NCBI RefSeq assembly: GCF_008831285.2
Contig: NW_022205039.1
Coordinates: 1-18,323 of the forward strand
Source of the DNA: Nymphaea colorata
Lineage: Eukaryota; Streptophyta; Magnoliopsida; Nymphaeales; Nymphaeaceae
Length of the DNA stretch: 18,323 nt
Direction of reading: 5' to 3'
Made by a program: the position numbers and the translations under genes. The notes beneath the pieces were generated by a model that was not told where the DNA came from, searched no databases, and saw only the letters and a program-made list of their open reading frames with translations. Of the stretch, positions 1-8,732 are shown one piece after another (within the stretch, counting starts at the first letter, position 1; each line of letters starts with the position of its first letter).

Positions 1-28
1 ATTTCAATATACTAAATCATTTAATATA

Positions 29-141
29 GACGTAACAACAAGTTAAGCACATTCAATTAAGTATGCGTGATCAAATGAATCACTTAAATCTCACTCGTAT
101 TGAGACGAGTGATTTAGTGTGCGTATGGATACAATGAATGA
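29..141 (+). repeat. Alpha subunit with internal small inversion (in A1)
   Basis: It opens with gacgtaacaacaagttaagc and runs through the cattcaattaagtatg and gaatcacttaaatctcactc blocks typical of alpha. After the hairpin at 91-112 the expected continuation is replaced. The text at about 105-141 reads like the reverse complement of the tctcattcat and tgtatccatac blocks seen elsewhere. Confidence 0.75.
91..112. repeat. Hairpin in A1, 8-bp stem and 6-base loop
   Basis: tcactcgt and acgagtga are exact reverse complements around the loop attgag. The hairpin marks the point where the normal alpha continuation (attgatacgaacttg) gives way to reverse-oriented text. It is probably the scar of a small inversion; a function as a structured element is not shown. 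Confidence 0.85.
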
Positions 142-262
142 GATGTAACAACATGTTTCAACTTATTGAACAAACTACAAGGGATCAAAACTAAACTAAT
201 CCATAGGTCTCCTTATATCCATACAAACTTGTGAGTTTTAATTATTTAAATCATTGATCATG
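142..262 (+). repeat. Gamma subunit (in A1)
   Basis: It starts gatgtaacaacatgtttcaa and contains ttattgaacaaactacaagg and cataggtctcc, followed by the tatccatacaaacttgtgag block. This subunit holds the 15-base core where short and long units diverge. At 121 bp it is slightly longer than its neighbours. Confidence 0.75.
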
Positions 263-376
263 GATGTAATACATGTGAAACACGTTAGATTAACTATAAG
301 ACACCAAATCAATCACTCGAATTACTTCACTTTCATACAAACTTGTGATTTCAGTTCACTTAATCAAGCAAACATG
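263..376 (+). repeat. Beta subunit (in A1)
   Basis: It starts gatgtaatacatgtgaaaca and continues with gttagattaactataagaca and the tttcatacaaacttgtgatt block. One base of the usual gatgtaataaca anchor is missing here compared with A2-A6. Confidence 0.75.
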
Positions 377-490
377 GATGTAACAATAAGTTAAGCACAT
401 TCAATTAAGTATGTGTGATCATTTGAATCACTTAAATCGCACTTGTATGATACGAACTTGTAATTTCAATCCTTTAGATCGTGCACTATA
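377..490 (+). repeat. Alpha subunit upstream of the inverted segment (in A1)
   Basis: It starts gatgtaacaataagttaagc, contains atcatttgaatcacttaaat, and ends at gatcgtgcactata immediately before the orientation switch at 491. Confidence 0.75.
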
Positions 491-674
491 GTCGTACCAA
501 TACGAGTCAGATTTAAGTGATTCATATGATCACGCATACTTTATTGAATGTACTTGAGTTATTGTTATATCCATGTTAAATGATTTAGTAGATTGAAATC
601 ACAGGCTTGCATGAAAATGAATGAGATTTGAGTGATTCATTTGGTGCCCTATTGCTAACCTAATTCACTTGTTA
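491..674 (-). repeat. Inverted beta-alpha segment in A1 (184 bp)
   Basis: Read on the minus strand, this stretch gives the normal subunit order. First comes a beta-like part (aacaagtgaattagg, then gaatcactcaaatctcattc), then an alpha-like part (ggatataacaataactcaag, then gtatgcgtgatcatatgaat, ending near ggtacgac). Its flanks are in plus orientation. The plus-strand copy of the same beta-alpha pair lies about 100 bp downstream (about 776-963), so the two form a long imperfect inverted repeat that could in principle fold. Confidence 0.88.
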
Positions 675-770
675 AGCACATTCAATTAAATTACAGTGAA
701 ACACATTAGGTTAACTATATGACACTAAATGAATCACTTGTTAAGGACATCCGTATTAAGAGTCATTATA
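675..770 (+). repeat. Composite beta-like remnant after the inversion (in A1)
   Basis: This 96 bp piece lacks the usual anchor. It joins an alpha-type agcacattcaattaaattac start to a beta-type gtgaaacacattaggttaac, then a block found only here in the unit (ggacatccgtattaagagtc). It looks like a patchwork left by the rearrangement that inverted 491-674. Confidence 0.65.
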
Positions 771-885
771 AATGTAACAACTAGTGAAACACATTAGGTA
801 AACCATAAGACACCAAATGAATCACTCGAATCTCATTCATTTTCATACAAACTTGTGATTTCGATCTACTAAATCATTTAATATA
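771..885 (+). repeat. Beta subunit (in A1), plus-strand partner of the inversion
   Basis: It starts aatgtaacaactagtgaaac, then aggtaaaccataagacacca and the tttcatacaaacttgtgatt block. With the next alpha it is the plus-strand match to the minus-strand segment 491-674. Confidence 0.75.
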
Positions 886-998
886 GATGTAACAACAAGT
901 TAAACACATTCAATTAAGCATGTGATCATATGAATAATTTAAATCTCACTTGTATTGGTACGAACGCGTGATTTCAATCCTTTAGATCGTTCACTATA
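886..998 (+). repeat. Alpha subunit (in A1)
   Basis: It starts gatgtaacaacaagttaaac and has the odd-subtype aagcatgtgatcatatgaat and the cgaacgcgtgatttc block, ending at gatcgttcacta. Confidence 0.75.
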
Positions 999-1111
999 GA
1001 TGTAACAAAAAATTCAACTCATCGACTAATTACACGCATTCAAAGTAATGCATAGATCCCATTTGTATCCATATGAACTTGCGATTTCAATCATTTAAAT
1101 CATTCATTATA
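999..1111 (+). repeat. Gamma subunit (in A1)
   Basis: It starts gatgtaacaaaaaattcaac, then ctaattacacgcattcaaag and tgtatccatatgaacttgcg. It is more diverged from the gamma at 142 than copies at the same place in different units are from each other. This is the usual HOR pattern. Confidence 0.75.
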
Positions 1112-1225
1112 GATGTAATAACAAGTGAAATACACTAGATTAACTGTAAGGGACCAACTTAATCACCTGACTCTCATCATTTCCAAACGAACTTCTTATT
1201 TCAAGCCACTAAGTCATTCTATACG
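1112..1225 (+). repeat. Diverged beta subunit (in A1)
   Basis: It starts gatgtaataacaagtgaaat, then gattaactgtaagggaccaa, ccaaacgaacttc and aagccactaagtcattctat. In A2-A6 and B2 a GTG inside this subunit opens the ~67-codon frame discussed under rejected items. Confidence 0.72.
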
Positions 1226-1332
1226 TATGTAACAAATGGCTACGCGCACTCATTAGATATATTGATCAAATATATGTAATGACAAGTGAAAATGAATCAT
1301 TTAATCTCCCAATTAAATATATGTGATCAAAT
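1226..1332 (+). repeat. Alpha-like subunit with a 60 bp local duplication (in A1)
   Basis: It starts tatgtaacaaatggctacg. The stretch gatcaaatatatgtaat, followed by acaagtgaaa, occurs at 1264 and again at 1324, a 60 bp step. Here a partial duplication replaces the expected gamma, and the trimer rhythm is shortened. Confidence 0.75.
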
Positions 1333-1447
1333 ATATGTAATAACAAGTGAAACATATTAGGTTACCTACAAGACAGCAAATGAATCACTCAATCTCATTC
1401 ATTTCCATACAAACCTATGATTTCAATATACTAAATCATTTAATATA
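1333..1447 (+). repeat. Beta subunit crossing the A1/A2 boundary
   Basis: It starts tatgtaataacaagtgaaac, then attaggttacctacaagaca and ccatacaaacctatgattt. It carries the A-type caagacagc variant (long units have caagacacc). It leads into the alpha that opens A2 at 1448. Confidence 0.72.
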
Positions 1448-1508
1448 GACGTAACAACAAGTTAAGCACATTCAATTAAGTATGCGTGATCAAATAATCA
1501 CTTAAATC

Positions 1509-1530
1509 TCACTCGTATTGAGACGAGTGA
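1509..1530. repeat. Hairpin in A2
   Basis: Same 8-bp stem as in A1. The sequence just upstream, tgatcaaataatcac, has lost two bases compared with A1. Confidence 0.85.
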
Positions 1531-1910
1531 TTTAGTGTGCGTATGGATACAAATGAATGAGATGTAACAACATGTTCAACTTATTGAACAAACTACAAGG
1601 GATCAAACTAAACTAATCCATAGGTCTCCTTTATATCCATACAAACTTGTGAGTTTTAATTATTTAAATCATTGATCATGGATGTAATAACATGTGAAAC
1701 ACGTTAGATTAACTATAAGACACCAAATCAATCACTCGAATTACCTTCACTTTCATACAAACTTGTGATTTCAGTTCACTTAATCAAGCAACATGGATGT
1801 AACAATAAGTTAAGCACATTCAATTAAGTATGTGTGATCATTTGAATCACTTAAATCGCACTTGTATTGATACGAACTTGTAATTTCAATCCTTTAGATC
1901 GTGCACTATA

Positions 1911-2094
1911 GTCGTACCAATACGAGTCAGATTTAAGTGATTCATATGATCACGCATACTTTATTGAATGTACTTGACTTATTGTTATATCCATGTTAAA
2001 TGATTTAGTAGATTGAAATCACAGGCTTGCATGAAAATGAATGAGATTTGAGTGATTCATTTGGTGCCCTATTGCTAACCTAATTCACTTGTTA
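1911..2094 (-). repeat. Inverted beta-alpha segment in A2 (184 bp)
   Basis: Same length as in A1. It reads tacttgactta where A1, A3 and A4 read tacttgagtta. That variant is shared with B1-B3, so A2 here looks like the long-unit form. Confidence 0.88.
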
Positions 2095-2932
2095 AGCACA
2101 TTCAATTAAATTACCAGTGAAACACATTAGGTTAACTATATGACACTAAATGAATCATTGTTAAGGACATCCGTATTAAGAGTCATTATAAATGTAACAA
2201 CTAGTGAAACACATAGGTAAACATAAGACACCAAATGAATCACTCGAATCTCATTCATTTTCATACAAACTTGTGATTTCGATCTACTAAATCATTTAAT
2301 ATAGATGTAACAACAAGTTAAACACATTCAATTAAGCATGCTGATCATATGTATCATTTAAATCTCACTTGTATTGGTACGAACGCGTGATTTCAATCCT
2401 TTAGATCGTTCACTATAGATGTAACAAAAAATTCAACTCATCGGACTAATTACACGCATTCAAAGTAATGCATAGATCCCATTTGTATCCATATGAACTT
2501 GCGATTTCAATCATTTAAATCATTCATTATAGATGTAATAACAAGTGAAATACACTAGATTAACTGTAAGGGACCAACTTAATCACCTGACTCTCACTCA
2601 TTTCCAAACGAACTTCTTATTTCAAGCCACTAAGTCATTCTATACGTATGTAACAAATGCCTACGCACACTCAATTAGATATATTGATCAAATATATGTA
2701 ATGACAAGTGAAAATGAATCATTTAATCTCCCAATTAAATATATGTGATCAAATATATGTAATAACAAGTGAAACATATTAGGTTACCTACAAGACAGCA
2801 AATGAATCACTCAAATCTCATTCATTTCCATACAAACCTATGATTTCAATATACTAAATCATTTAATATAGACGTAACAACAAGTTAAGCACATTCAATT
2901 AAGTATGCGTGATCAAATGAATCACTTAAATC

Positions 2933-2954
2933 TCACTCGTATTGAGACGAGTGA
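2933..2954. repeat. Hairpin in A3
   Basis: Exact 8-bp stem around attgag, in an undamaged context (tgatcaaatgaatcac upstream). Confidence 0.85.
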
Positions 2955-3334
2955 TTTAGTGTGCGTATGGATACAAATGAATGAGATGTAACAACATGTT
3001 CAACTTATTGAACAAACTACAAGGGATCAAACTAAACTAATCCATAGGTCTCCTTTATATCCATACAAACTTGTGAGTTTTAATTATTTAAATCATTGAT
3101 CATGGATGTAATAACATGTGAAACACGTTAGATTAACTATAAGACACCAAATCAATCACTCGAATTACCTTCACTTTCATACAAACTTGTGATTTCAGTT
3201 CACTTAATCAAGCAACATGGATGTAACAATAAGTTAAGCACATTCAATTAAGTATGTGTGATCATTTGAATCACTTAAATCGCACTTGTATTGATACGAA
3301 CTTGTAATTTCAATCCTTTAGATCGTGCACTATA

Positions 3335-3518
3335 GTCGTACCAATACGAGTCAGATTTAAGTGATTCATATGAACACGCATACTTTATTGAATGTACTTG
3401 AGTTATTGTTATATCCATGTTAAATGATTTAGTAGATTGAAATCACAGGCTTGCATGAAAATGAATGAGATTTGAGTGATTCATTTGGTGCCCTATTGCT
3501 AACCTAATTCACTTGTTA
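3335..3518 (-). repeat. Inverted beta-alpha segment in A3 (184 bp)
   Basis: It carries tgaacacgcatac, the odd-pair variant shared only with A5. The stretch just past its right edge reads aagcatattc instead of aagcacattc. Confidence 0.88.
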
Positions 3519-4357
3519 AGCATATTCAATTAAATTACCAGTGAAACACATTAGGTTAACTATATGACACTAAATGAATCACTTGTTAAGGACATCCGTA
3601 TTAAGAGTCATCATAAATGTAACAACTAGTGAAACACAATAGGTAAACCATAAGACACCAAATGAATCACTCGAATCTCATTCATTTTCATACAAACTTG
3701 TGATTTCGATCTACTAAATCATTTAATATAGATGTAACAACAAGTTAAACACATTCAATTAAGCATGTGATCATATGAATAATTTAAATCTCACTTGTAT
3801 TGGTACGAACGCGTGATTTCAATCCTTTAGATCGTTCACTATAGATGTAACAAAAAATTCAACTCATCGGACTAATTACACGCATTCAAAGTAATGCATA
3901 GATCCATTTGTATCCATATGAACTTGTGATTTCAATCATTTAAATCATTCATTATAGATGTAATAACAAGTGAAATACACTAGATTAACTGTAAGGGACC
4001 AACTTAATCACCTGACTCTCATTCATTTCCAAACGAACTTCTTATTTCAAGCCACTAAGTCATTCTATACGTATGTAACAAATGGCTACGCGCACTCAAT
4101 TAGATATATTGATCAAATATATGTAATGACAAGTGAAAATGAATCATTTAATCTCCCAATTAAATATATGTGATCAAATATATGTAATAACAAGTGAAAC
4201 ATATTAGGTTACCTACAAGACAGCAAATGAATCACTCAAATCTCATTCATTTCCATACAAACCTATGATTTCAATATTCTAAATCATTTAATATAGACGT
4301 AACAACAAGTTAAGCACATTCAATTAAGTATGCGTGATCAAATGAATCACTTAAATC

Positions 4358-4379
4358 TCACTCGTATTGAGACGAGTGA
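4358..4379. repeat. Hairpin in A4
   Basis: Stem and loop unchanged from A3. Confidence 0.85.
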
Positions 4380-4759
4380 TTTAGTGTGCGTATGGATACA
4401 AATGAATGAGATGTAACAACATGTTCAACTTATTGAACAAACTACAAGGGATCAAACTAAACTAATCCATAGGTCTCCTTTATATCCATACAAACTTGTG
4501 AGTTTTAATTATTTAAATCATTGATCATGGATGTAATAACATGTGAAACACGTTAGATTAACTATAAGACACCAAATCAATCACTCGAATTACCTTCACT
4601 TTCATACAAACTTGTGATTTCAGTTCTCTTAATCAAGCAACATGGATGTAAGAATAAGTTAAGCACATTCAATTAAGTATGTGTGATCATTTGAATCACT
4701 TAAATCGCACTTGTATTGATACGAACTTGTAATTTCAATCCTTTAGATCGTGCACTATA

Positions 4760-4943
4760 GTCGTACCAATACGAGTCAGATTTAAGTGATTCATATGATC
4801 ACGCATACTTTATTGAATGTACTTGAGTTATTGTTATATCCATGTTAAATGATTTAGTAGATTGAAATCACAGGCTTGCATGAAAATGAATGAGATTTGA
4901 GTGATTCATTTGGTGCCCTATTGCTAACCTAATTCACTTGTTA
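4760..4943 (-). repeat. Inverted beta-alpha segment in A4 (184 bp)
   Basis: It keeps tgatcacgcatac, unlike the odd units A3 and A5 on either side, which supports the alternating subtype pattern. Confidence 0.88.
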
Positions 4944-5778
4944 AGCACATTCAATTAAATTACCAGTGAAACACATTAGGTTAACTATATGACACTAAAT
5001 GAATCACTTGTTAAGGACATCCGTTTAAGAGTCATCATAATGTAACAACTAGTGAAACACAATAGGTAAACCATAAGACACCAAATGAATCACTCGAATC
5101 TCATTCATTTTCATACAAACTTGTATTTCGATCTACTAAATCATTTAATATAGATGTAACAACAAGTTAAACACATTCAATTAAGCATGCATGATCATAT
5201 GTATCATTTAAATCTCACTTGTATTGGTACGAACGCGTGATTTCAATCCTTAGATCGTTCACTATAGATGTAACAAAAAATTCAACTCATCGGACTAATT
5301 ACACGCATTCAAAGTAATGCATAGATCCATTTGTATCCATATGAACTTGCGATTTCAATCATTTAAATCATTCATTATAGATGTAATAACAAGTGAAATA
5401 CACTAGATTAACTGTAAGGGACCAACTTAATCACCTGACTCTCACTCATTTCCAAACGAACTTCTTATTTCAAGCCACTAAGTCATTCTATACGTATGTA
5501 ACAAATGGCTACGCACACTCAATTAGATATATTGATCAAATATATGTAATGACAAGTGAAAATGAATCATTTAATCTCCAATTAAATATATGTGATCAAA
5601 TATATGTAATAACAAGTGAAACATATTAGGTTACCTACAAGACAGCAAATGAATCACTCAAATCTCATTCATTTCCATACAAACCTATGATTTCAATATA
5701 CTAAATCATTTAATATAGACGTAACAACAAGTTAAGCACATTCAATTAAGTATGCGTGATCAATGAATCACTTAAATC

Positions 5779-5800
5779 TCACTCGTATTGAGACGAGTGA
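5779..5800. repeat. Hairpin in A5
   Basis: Stem and loop intact, although the preceding tgatcaatgaatc has lost two bases. Confidence 0.85.
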
Positions 5801-6180
5801 TTTAGTGTGCGTATGGATACAAATGAATGAGATGTAACAACATGTTCAACTTATTGAACAAACTACAAGGGATCAAACTAAACTAATCCATAGGTCTCCT
5901 TTATATCCATACAAACTTGTGAGTTTTAATTATTTAAATCATTGATCATGGATGTAATAACATGTGAAACACGTTAGATTAACTATAAGACACCAAATCA
6001 ATCACTCGAATTACCTTCACTTTCATACAAACTTGTGATTTCAGTTCACTTAATCAAGCAACATGGATGTAACAATAAGTTAAGCACATTCAATTAAGTA
6101 TGTGTGATCATTTGAATCACTTAAATCGCACTTGTATTGATACGAACTTGTAATTTCAATCCTTTAGATCGTGCACTATA

Positions 6181-6362
6181 GTCGTACCAATACGAGTCAG
6201 ATTTAAGTGATTCATATGAACACGCATACTTTATTGAATGTACTTGAGTTATTGTTATATCCATGTTAAATGATTTAGTAGATTGAAATCACAGGCTTGC
6301 ATGAAATGAATGAGATTTGAGTGATTCATTTGGTGCCCTATTGCTACCTAATTCACTTGTTA
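6181..6362 (-). repeat. Inverted beta-alpha segment in A5 (182 bp)
   Basis: Two bases shorter than in A3, through losses at catgaaatg and gctacctaat; otherwise the A3 form. Confidence 0.88.
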
Positions 6363-7198
6363 AGCATATTCAATTAAATTACCAGTGAAACACATTAGGT
6401 TAACTATATGACACTAAATGAATCACTTGTTAAGGACATCCGTATTAAGAGTCATCATAAATGTAACAACTAGTGAAACACAATAGGTAAACCATAAGAC
6501 ACCAAATGAATCACTCGAATTCATTCATTTTCATACAAACTTGTGATTTCGATCTACTAAATCATTTAATATAGATGTAACAACAAGTTAAACACATTCA
6601 ATTAAGCATGTGATCATATGAATAATTTAAATCTCACTTGTATTGGTACGAACGCGTGATTTCAATCCTTTAGATCGTTCACTATAGATGTAACAAAAAT
6701 TCAACTCATCGGACTAATTACACGCATTCAAAGTAATGCATAGATCCCATTTGTATCCATATGAACTTGGATTTCAATCATTTAAATCATTCATTATAGA
6801 TGTAATAACAAGTGAAATACACTAGATTAACTGTAAGGGACCAACTTAATCACCTGACTCTCATTCATTTCCAAACGAACTTCTTATTTCAAGCCACTAA
6901 GTCATTCTATACGTATGTAACAAATGGCTACGCGCACTCAATTAGATATATTGATCAAATATATGTAATGACAAGTGAAAATGAATCATTTAATCTCCCA
7001 ATTAAATATATGTGATCAAATATATGTAATAACAAGTGAAACATATTAGGTTACCTACAAGACAGCAAATGAATCACTCAAATCTCATTCATTTCCATAC
7101 AAACCTATGATTTCAATATTCTAAATCATTTAATATAGACGTAACAACAAGTTAAGCACATTCAATTAAGTATGCGTGATCAATGAATCACTTAAATC

Positions 7199-7220
7199 TC
7201 ACTCGTATTGAGACGAGTGA
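7199..7220. repeat. Hairpin in A6
   Basis: Identical to the A5 copy, including the shortened tgatcaatgaatc upstream. Confidence 0.85.
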
Positions 7221-7600
7221 TTTAGTGTGCGTATGGATACAAATGAATGAGATGTAACAACATGTTCAACTTATTGAACAAACTACAAGGGATCAAACTA
7301 AACTAATCCATAGGTCTCCTTTATATCCATACAAACTTGTGAGTTTTAATTATTTAAATCATTGATCATGGATGTAATAACATGTGAAACACGTTAGGTT
7401 AACTATAAGACACCAAATCAATCACTCGAATTACCTTCACTTTCATACAAACTTGTGATTTCAGTTCTCTTAATCAAGCAACATGGATGTAAGAATAAGT
7501 TAAGCACATTCAATTAAGTATGTGTGATCATTTGAATCACTTAAATCGCACTTGTATTGATACGAACTTGTAATTTCAATCCTTTAGATCGTGCACTATA

Positions 7601-7782
7601 GTCGTACCAATACGAGTCAGATTTAAGTGATTCATATGATCACGCATACTTTATTGAATGTACTTGATTATTGTTATATCCATGTTAAATGATTTAGTAG
7701 ATTGAAATCACAGGCTTGCATGAAATGAATGAGATTTGAGTGATTCATTTGGTGCCCTATTGCTAACCTAATTCACTTGTTA
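7601..7782 (-). repeat. Inverted beta-alpha segment in A6 (182 bp)
   Basis: It carries tacttgattattg, one base short of both the A4 and A2 forms, and catgaaatg as in A5. Confidence 0.88.
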
Positions 7783-8391
7783 AGCACATTCAATTAAATT
7801 ACAGTGAAACACATTAGGTTAACTATATGACACTAAATGAATCACTTGTTAAGGACATCCGTTTTAAGAGTCATCATAAATGTAACAACTAGTGAAACAC
7901 AATAGGTAAACCATAAGACACCAAATGAATCACTCGAATCTCATTCATTTTCATACAAACTTGTTATTTCGATCTACTAAATCATTTAATATAGATGTAA
8001 CAACAAGTTAAACACATTCAATTAAGCATGCATGATCATATGTATCATTTAAATCTCACTTGTATTGGTACGAACGCGTGATTTCAATCCTTTAGATCGT
8101 TCACTATAGATGTAACAAAAATTCAACTCATCGGACTAATTACACGCATTCAAAGTAATGCATAGATCCCATTTGTATCCATATGAACTTGCGATTTCAA
8201 TCATTTAAATCATTCATTATAGATGTAATAACAAGTGAAATACACTAGATTAACTGTAAGGGACCAACTTAATCACCTGACTCTCACTCATTTCCAAACG
8301 AACTTCTTATTTCAAGCCACTAAGTCATTCTATACGTATGTAACAAATGGCTACGCACACTCAATTAGATATATTGATCAAATATATGTAA

Positions 8392-8422
8392 TGACAAGTG
8401 AAAATGAATCATTTAATCTCTC
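8392..8422. repeat. Switch point between the short-unit and long-unit arrays
   Basis: The last short-unit variant (gtaatgacaag) ends near 8397 and the first long-unit variant (aatctctcaatt) starts near 8415. The crossover lies in the identical text between them. No foreign DNA sits at the junction and the phase of the array is kept. This fits homologous exchange between units and does not fit an insertion. Confidence 0.75.
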
Positions 8423-8621
8423 AATTAAATATATGTGATCAAATATATGTAATAACAAGTGAAACATATTAGGTTACCTACAAGACACCAAATGAATCAC
8501 TCAAATCTAATTCATTTCCATACAAACCTATGATTTCAATATACTAAATCATTTAATATAGACATAACAACAATTAAGCACATTCAATTAAGTATGCGTG
8601 ATCAAATGGATCACTTAATTC

Positions 8622-8643
8622 TCACTCGTATTGAGACGAGTGA
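8622..8643. repeat. Hairpin in B1
   Basis: Stem and loop intact; upstream text differs (atggatcacttaattc), a B1-only variant. Confidence 0.85.
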
Positions 8644-8732
8644 TTTAGTGTGCGTATGGATACAAATGAATGAGATGTAACAACATGTTCAACTTATTGA
8701 ACAAACTACAAGGGATCAAACTAAACTAATCC

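Larger units (their letters stand above)
1..1419 (+). repeat. Short unit A1 (odd subtype, 1419 bp)
   Basis: First copy of the 1.42 kb unit; the window happens to begin at the anchor. It has the odd-subtype marks: aagcatgtgatcatatgaat near 915 and ggctacgcgcactc near 1229. Unlike A3 and A5 it keeps the cacattaggt form near 790, gagtcattataa near 760 and aagcacattc near 675, so A1 and A2 form an older or separate pair. Single-base losses are visible, for example ctctcatcattt near 1172, which breaks the small open frame found at this place in other copies. Confidence 0.95.
1420..2842 (+). repeat. Short unit A2 (even subtype, 1423 bp)
   Basis: It has the even-subtype marks: gatcatatgtatcatttaaa near 2343, ctctcactcatttcc near 2590, and cgcacactc rather than cgcgcactc near 2664. 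It shares the cattataaatg form with A1 and not with A3-A6. A private variant, aatgcctacg, replaces aatggctacg near 2657. Its gaatcattgttaagg near 2151 has lost bases compared with gaatcacttgttaagg elsewhere. Confidence 0.95.
2843..4267 (+). repeat. Short unit A3 (odd subtype, 1425 bp)
   Basis: Nearly identical to A5. The two share tcatatgaacacgcatac near 3366 (a base lost from tgatcacgc), aagcatattc near 3518, gagtcatcataa near 3605 and cacaataggt near 3635. These variants are absent from A1, so A3 and A5 are closer to each other than to the first odd unit. Confidence 0.95.
4268..5689 (+). repeat. Short unit A4 (even subtype, 1422 bp)
   Basis: Shares with A6 the anchor variant tcaatattctaaatc at 4272, agttctcttaatc near 4622 and ggatgtaagaataag near 4643. 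No other unit has these. It also has catccgtttaagag near 5018 (A6 catccgttttaag). A deletion near 5579 (aatctccaatta) shifts the small open frame and changes its end, which argues against coding use. Confidence 0.95.
5690..7109 (+). repeat. Short unit A5 (odd subtype, 1420 bp)
   Basis: Matches A3 at all odd-pair variants listed there. The remaining differences are mostly single-base losses: tgatcaatgaatc near 5758, catgaaatgaatg near 6300, ttgctacctaat near 6341, gaattcattc near 6518, aacttggatttc near 6766. Almost all are deletions and few are substitutions. Confidence 0.95.
7110..8532 (+). repeat. Short unit A6 (even subtype, 1423 bp), last before the long units
   Basis: It follows A4 for most of its length. 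Its last ~110 bp change to the long-unit form: taatctctcaatt near 8414 (A1-A5 taatctccc or its shortened form) and caagacacc near 8481 (A1-A5 caagacagc). Variants just upstream (caattagatatattg near 8361, gtaatgacaag near 8388) are still A type, so the switch is inside this unit. Confidence 0.94.

Noticed and set aside
91-112. Rho-independent terminator
   Set aside because: The stem is not GC-rich, no T-run follows, and there is no gene upstream.
491-674. MITE or other foldback element
   Set aside because: The inverted segment is satellite sequence in reverse orientation, lacks its own terminal repeats and target duplication, and occupies one fixed place per unit.
2545-2748. Repeated 67-78 codon open frames as small protein genes
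   Set aside because: They begin at GTG, lie wholly in satellite subunits, occur once per unit by duplication, and are broken by single-base losses in A1, B1 and B3. No known domain or signal sequence is visible.
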